In this document: piece after piece, positions 6,505 to 9,797 of the stretch
Position numbering within the stretch: the stretch's first letter is position 1
Layout of the letters: each line of letters begins with the position of its first letter
Source: G020353115 sp964640125
Lineage (GTDB): Bacteria; Bacteroidota; Bacteroidia; Bacteroidales; VadinHA17
DNA length: 9,797 nt
Assembly (NCBI GenBank): GCA_964640125.1
Contig: CAZXGG010000099.1
Coordinates: 1-9,797 of the forward strand
Direction: 5' to 3'
The notes under the pieces: generated by a model
Seen by the model: only the letters and a program-made list of their open reading frames with translations
Databases searched by the model: none
What the model was told of the DNA's origin: nothing
Position numbers and translations under genes: made by a program

Positions 6505-7020
6505 CTATTTGCTGTTAATGATTTGACCCAGGGCCCTGATAAAAAATGTATCATCATTCTTGCTGTCATAGCCTTCGGCAACAACATCCACCAGGATTCC
6601 GGGATTCCATGATGGGCCATTGATCGATGTCCGACATACCTTCACCCTGTTAGAATCGATTTTTTCCTTCTCATCCTCATAGAGACTGATCCAAATGCTA
6701 TCGTTTTTGATCACATACTGCTTAACCAGGTCAATGGTTTGTGGAACTACCAGGCTTTCAATGGAGGTAAGACAATTCGTGGAAATCAACGGATTACCTT
6801 CAGTAGAACCACCGGGCATGGAATCAGGGTAAATACTTACTTCCAGAAAAAAATCAATCATATCAATATTGATTGTATCACTTGATTTTTTTAAGAGATC
6901 CTTGGCAAACTGCGGATTAACGATGATTTTGCTTCTTTCCAGCTTCACTTCCTTCTCGCAACTCACAGGCAGGAGTGAGTAACAAAGTATGATTACAAAT
7001 ATTCGAACCAGATGTTTCAT
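6505..7020 (-). CDS. Putative lipoprotein of unknown function
   Basis: A 171-aa protein I do not recognise. The N-terminus is a lipoprotein signal peptide: Lys3/Arg6, hydrophobic core LVRIFVIILCYSLL, then PVSC with Cys21 as the likely lipidated residue (the -3 residue is Pro rather than Leu, which Bacteroidota tolerate). CEKE follows the Cys; the charged residues could act as a surface-export signal, but this is weak. The mature part is soluble, acidic-basic mixed, with no membrane helix and only two further Cys (~83 and ~129), which could form a disulfide. It contains no motif I can tie to a function. It reads in the same direction as the permease but is separated from it by the gap and repeats, so co-transcription cannot be judged. 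The ATG at 7020 is the only start that keeps the signal peptide. Confidence 0.65.
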   Translation of the reverse strand: MKHLVRIFVIILCYSLLPVSCEKEVKLERSKIIVNPQFAKDLLKKSSDTINIDMIDFFLEVSIYPDSMPGGSTEGNPLISTNCLTSIESLVVPQTIDLVKQYVIKNDSIWISLYEDEKEKIDSNRVKVCRTSINGPSWNPGILVDVVAEGYDSKNDDTFFIRALGQIINSK

Positions 7021-7071
7021 GACAAACAGTATTTCATTATAATGATTGGATTTAATTCATTTTACGTTAAA

Positions 7072-7193
7072 TAGTCTCACTCNNNNNNNNNNNNNNNNNN
7101 NNNNNNNNNNNNNNNNNNNNNNNNNNNNNNNNNNNNNNNNNNNNNNNNNNNNNNNNNNNNNNNNNNNNNNNNNNNNNNNNNNTAGTCTCACTC
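7072..7193. repeat. Identical 11-base flanks on both sides of the gap
   Basis: TAGTCTCACTC occurs at 7072-7082, ending exactly at the first N, and again at 7183-7193, beginning exactly after the last N. Such matched ends usually mean two contig ends that overlap but were too short to merge, or a collapsed repeat. If they are one sequence, the real gap may be close to zero. Confidence 0.85.
7083..7182. other. Scaffold gap of 100 N
   Basis: Exactly 100 undetermined bases, the conventional filler length for a gap of unknown size. Nothing can be said about its content. Any reading frame crossing it is artificial. Confidence 0.98.
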
Positions 7194-7217
7194 TCCCCGC
7201 TTAACAGCGGGATGAGT
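7190..7217. repeat. Imperfect hairpin next to the gap
   Basis: An inner stem CCCGCT (7196-7201) with AGCGGG (7206-7211) and a TAAC loop is extended, past a two-by-two internal loop, by ACTC (7190-7193) with GAGT (7214-7217). There is no T-run on either side, so it is not a standard terminator. It lies downstream of the permease stop on the permease's strand and may be part of a dispersed repeat. Confidence 0.6.
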
Positions 7218-7224
7218 TCAACAT

Positions 7225-7260
7225 ACATTATTCTCATCGGCTTCGCCTCGTGAATAATGT
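7225..7260. repeat. Inverted repeat just downstream of the permease stop
   Basis: ACATTATTC (7225-7233) pairs perfectly with GAATAATGT (7252-7260). The 18-base interior contains a small GGC-TTC-GCC hairpin. The structure begins 3 bases after the permease stop codon on its strand, so it could stabilise or end the transcript, but there is no T-run. With the neighbouring hairpin and the gap it forms a repeat-like block. Confidence 0.6.
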
Positions 7261-7263
7261 GTT

Positions 7264-9690
7264 TCACTCATATCGTAGCGATTCGGCCGGGTTGGTTGTT
7301 GCAGCCCGGTATGCCCTGAATCCCACGGTTACGATAGCAATGACCAGGGCCATTAGGGAAGCGACAACAAAGGATAGAACTCCCAGATCTACGCGGAATG
7401 CAAAATTTTGCAGCCAGCTTTTCATGAAAAAATAGCCCACAGGCCAGGCAATCACTGTGGAAATGCCGATCAGGATAAATACCTCTTTTATCAGCATCCC
7501 GATGATGCCGGAAACATTGGCTCCCATAACTTTCCTGACCCCGATCTCTTTGGTTCGCTGTTCCGCCGTGTAGGATGCCAAACCGATCAGTCCCAGTAAG
7601 GAAATGAATATGGCCAGGACGGAAAATATCGTAAAAATGGTACCTGTTCGAAAATCATTGTTATAGCTGGTAGCCAGGTCATCTTCCAGAAAGGAATATT
7701 CAAACGGTTGTTCGGGAACAAACTCATCCCATTTTTGCTTTATCAACCCCACCGTTTTCTGGTACTCCTGCGGCTGGACCCTGACCAACAAATATGCTGC
7801 ACTCCTGGAAGATAGAAATCCAATCACCAATGGATGAATGGTTTTATGCAGCGATTCATAATGAAAATCTTCAACAATACCGATGATTTTCATGGGAAGA
7901 TCGCCATCACCAAATCCTCCGATCAACAATACATTTTTCCCGATAGGCTCTTCTATCCCGAATGCTTTTACGGCCGCTTCGTTCAAAACGACAGCTATTG
8001 AATCGCTGAGAACATCCCTTGAAAACCACCGGCCAGAGGCTAATTCCATCTTCATGGTTTTCTGAAGATCATAGCCCACAAACCAATAGTTCATGGCATG
8101 TGTGCTTTCAGCCGTGGTTCCCTCCGGACGAAAGGCAGTATTCCCAAATAAAACAGTTGGCAGACTATTCGTAAAACTGGATCCGATGACTTCCGGAATT
8201 TCAGAAAGCTCTTCCTGGAAGGCATCTTTCTGGTCCTGTAATGCTGAAATACGGTTTACAACAACCAGGTTTTCTTTATCGTATCCGAGGTCTTTTTTCT
8301 GGATGAAATTCATTTGTCTTGACACGATAATTGTACTGATAAAAAGTACAATGGCCACACTAAACTGGAAAATAACAAGAATCCCGCGCAGATACCGGCT
8401 TTTAAGCCCCGATTCTATCTTTCCCTTGAGTACTTTTACCGGTTGGAATGATGCAAGATAAAATGCCGGATAGCTACCGGATAATAATCCGACAATCAAT
8501 CCCAGGATCAGCAACGAGGGGATCAATAATTTATTTTGAAGTAAATTCAGGCTTAACTCTTTTTCCGATAAGGTATTAAAATGGGGGAGTACGATCCAGA
8601 CCAGGCCAATTCCGATCAAAAGAGCGATAAAGCTCAATACGACCGATTCAGTGAGGAACTGATTGATCAGTTTTGACCGCATCGATCCGACCACTTTACG
8701 GATTCCTACCTCCCTTGCCCGGGTAGATGACTGGGCGGTTGCCAGGTTCATGAAGTTGATGGAGGCAATAATGATCAGGAACAGGGCGATAACAGAAAAA
8801 ATGTATATGGAAGCAAGATTTCCTCCCGGTTCCATTTCGTACTCCACATCCGAACGCAAATGGATCTCTTTTATGGACTGAAGGAAATAGCCATACTTGT
8901 TCCCCGCTTCAAAAAAATCTTCCATGGAAGCCTGGACAAACTGTTCCATCTGTGGCCCTACATATTTCATGACCATATCGGGAAATTTCTCCTCCAGCTG
9001 CTCGGGAGGAAAATCCTCCTGTAACCGAAGATAGGTATACAACAAGTTGTTTATCCAGAAGGTACTGTTATGAAAGGACATGGTTTTCATCGAAGCGAGG
9101 AAATCGAATTTTATGTGGGAATTGCCGGGGAATTTTTTAACCACACCGGTAACTTCAAACCTGGTCCTGTCAACCCCCACTTCAAGTATTTTCCCCAAAG
9201 GGTTATCATCTCCGAAATATTTACTCGCCATCTCATCGGTGATAACGACGGTATTGGCACGTGCAAGTGCGGTTGATGGATCACCCCGGAGCAATCCAGT
9301 TGAGAAGAGATCGAAAAAATTTGAGTCAGCATAGAAGAAACGGTCTTCAAGAAAACTGTTCTCCTGAAACCGGACAATGGGTTCACCGGCAAGCGAAAAC
9401 AAACGAGTGGTACTCATTACTTCCGGATAATCCGCTACCAGTGTTTGAGCCAATGGTGCACAGGTCAATGCAACAATCATTTCATTCCCCTGGATCGTCC
9501 CATGCAGTCCGACCCGGTATATCTGGTCAAAGTTTTCGTGAAACCGGTCGTAGCTAAGCTCATCCTGCACATAGAGCAGGATCAGGATTGCACTGGCAAG
9601 TCCGATAGAAAGCCCTGAAATATTGATCAATGAATAGGCTTTGTGGGAAATAAGATTTCTGAAGGTGATTGTGATGAAATTGCGAAACAT
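7264..9690 (-). CDS. ABC transporter permease, FtsX/MacB family (long Bacteroidota form)
   Basis: A complete 808-aa inner-membrane protein with two MacB-periplasmic-core plus FtsX units. The predicted helices are ~20-42, then 292-314, 346-368 and 388-412, and in the second half ~433-455, 682-706, 735-757 and 771-791. Large extracytoplasmic domains lie at ~43-290 and ~456-680. The cytoplasmic coupling motifs AREVGIRKVVGSMR (325-338) and TKEIGVRKVMGANV (713-726) mark each unit and are where the ATPase would contact. Such proteins move no solute through a channel but use ATP-driven mechanical coupling, in lipoprotein or peptide export or in signalling. The cognate ATPase is not in the window. 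The ATG at 9690 gives the standard MFRNFxxxxFRNL start. CAAAGTA at 9721-9727 is, on the gene's strand, a TAcTTTG close to the -7 element TAnnTTTG, a weak promoter candidate. It is more GC-rich than the left end of the window. Confidence 0.92.
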   Translation of the reverse strand: MFRNFITITFRNLISHKAYSLINISGLSIGLASAILILLYVQDELSYDRFHENFDQIYRVGLHGTIQGNEMIVALTCAPLAQTLVADYPEVMSTTRLFSLAGEPIVRFQENSFLEDRFFYADSNFFDLFSTGLLRGDPSTALARANTVVITDEMASKYFGDDNPLGKILEVGVDRTRFEVTGVVKKFPGNSHIKFDFLASMKTMSFHNSTFWINNLLYTYLRLQEDFPPEQLEEKFPDMVMKYVGPQMEQFVQASMEDFFEAGNKYGYFLQSIKEIHLRSDVEYEMEPGGNLASIYIFSVIALFLIIIASINFMNLATAQSSTRAREVGIRKVVGSMRSKLINQFLTESVVLSFIALLIGIGLVWIVLPHFNTLSEKELSLNLLQNKLLIPSLLILGLIVGLLSGSYPAFYLASFQPVKVLKGKIESGLKSRYLRGILVIFQFSVAIVLFISTIIVSRQMNFIQKKDLGYDKENLVVVNRISALQDQKDAFQEELSEIPEVIGSSFTNSLPTVLFGNTAFRPEGTTAESTHAMNYWFVGYDLQKTMKMELASGRWFSRDVLSDSIAVVLNEAAVKAFGIEEPIGKNVLLIGGFGDGDLPMKIIGIVEDFHYESLHKTIHPLVIGFLSSRSAAYLLVRVQPQEYQKTVGLIKQKWDEFVPEQPFEYSFLEDDLATSYNNDFRTGTIFTIFSVLAIFISLLGLIGLASYTAEQRTKEIGVRKVMGANVSGIIGMLIKEVFILIGISTVIAWPVGYFFMKSWLQNFAFRVDLGVLSFVVASLMALVIAIVTVGFRAYRAATTNPAESLRYE

Positions 9691-9797
9691 GGGAATTGAG
9701 TTATGTTATATTTTAAAAGACAAAGTATTCAACTGCAGGTTACGCGTGATGAATTGTAAACTTACGATTATTTTTAGAAATGGATAACGAACCTCCC

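Noticed and set aside
2699..6507. 14-base word GGATCGATGTACTA at 2699-2712 and again at 6494-6507
   Set aside because: One shared 14-mer in about 10 kb is close to what chance gives, and flanking bases do not match.
7067..7267. Reading frame crossing the N gap
   Set aside because: Half of it is undetermined and the rest translates inverted repeats; it overlaps the permease stop. No real gene can be claimed.
8093..9557. Plus-strand frames opposite the permease
   Set aside because: They are antisense shadows of a clear 808-aa membrane protein and show no motif.
1..9797. tRNA, rRNA, CRISPR arrays, complete insertion sequences
   Set aside because: Looked for cloverleaf-like arms, spaced repeats and transposase motifs; none seen.

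Overview
The window looks like draft (probably metagenome-assembled) Bacteroidota DNA. The evidence is a long eight-helix FtsX/MacB-type permease ending in the NPAESLRYE-type tail common in that phylum, a four-helix membrane LytTR regulator, a Tat-type aldo/keto reductase with C-terminal Fe-S cysteines, a C-terminal Cys lipoprotein signal, AT-rich intergenic DNA and almost no Shine-Dalgarno sequences. A 100-N scaffold gap lies at 7083-7182. This placement is inference from gene content; there is no rRNA or marker gene here.

Layout. (1) 1-758, plus strand: the 3' part of a PAF-acetylhydrolase-like alpha/beta hydrolase that runs off the left edge. (2) 765-1210, minus strand: two broken genes joined head to tail, the N-terminal ~75 codons of a SAM methyltransferase fused out of frame to the last ~75 codons of an FtsX permease. 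(3) 1266-2591, plus: aldo/keto reductase with a twin-arginine leader and two four-Cys clusters. (4) 2824-4314/4350, minus: B12-binding-type radical SAM enzyme. (5) 4570-5424, plus: membrane-anchored LytTR DNA-binding protein with a likely TTG start. (6) 5564-6370, plus: class I methyltransferase resembling mycobacterial phthiotriol O-methyltransferase. (7) 6436-6460: a GTAG-preceded perfect hairpin resembling a REP element. (8) 6505-7020, minus: small unrecognised lipoprotein. (9) The N gap, with the same 11 bases on both sides, then 80 bases rich in inverted repeats. (10) 7264-9690, minus: complete 808-aa ABC transporter permease.

How they fit together. I see no convincing multi-gene operon: strands alternate and most genes have their own upstream spacer. 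The radical SAM gene and the LytTR gene are divergent across about 220-255 bp, and the LytTR gene is followed in the same direction by the methyltransferase after 139 bp, so local control of those three by the LytTR protein is possible but unproven. The radical SAM enzyme and the methyltransferase could both modify a lipid or polyketide-like product, but nothing here proves a shared pathway. The permease has no ATPase partner in view. The most anomalous DNA is the AT-rich left end with its chimeric pseudogene pair, and the repeat-rich zone around the gap. I did not find strong evidence for a wholly new system.
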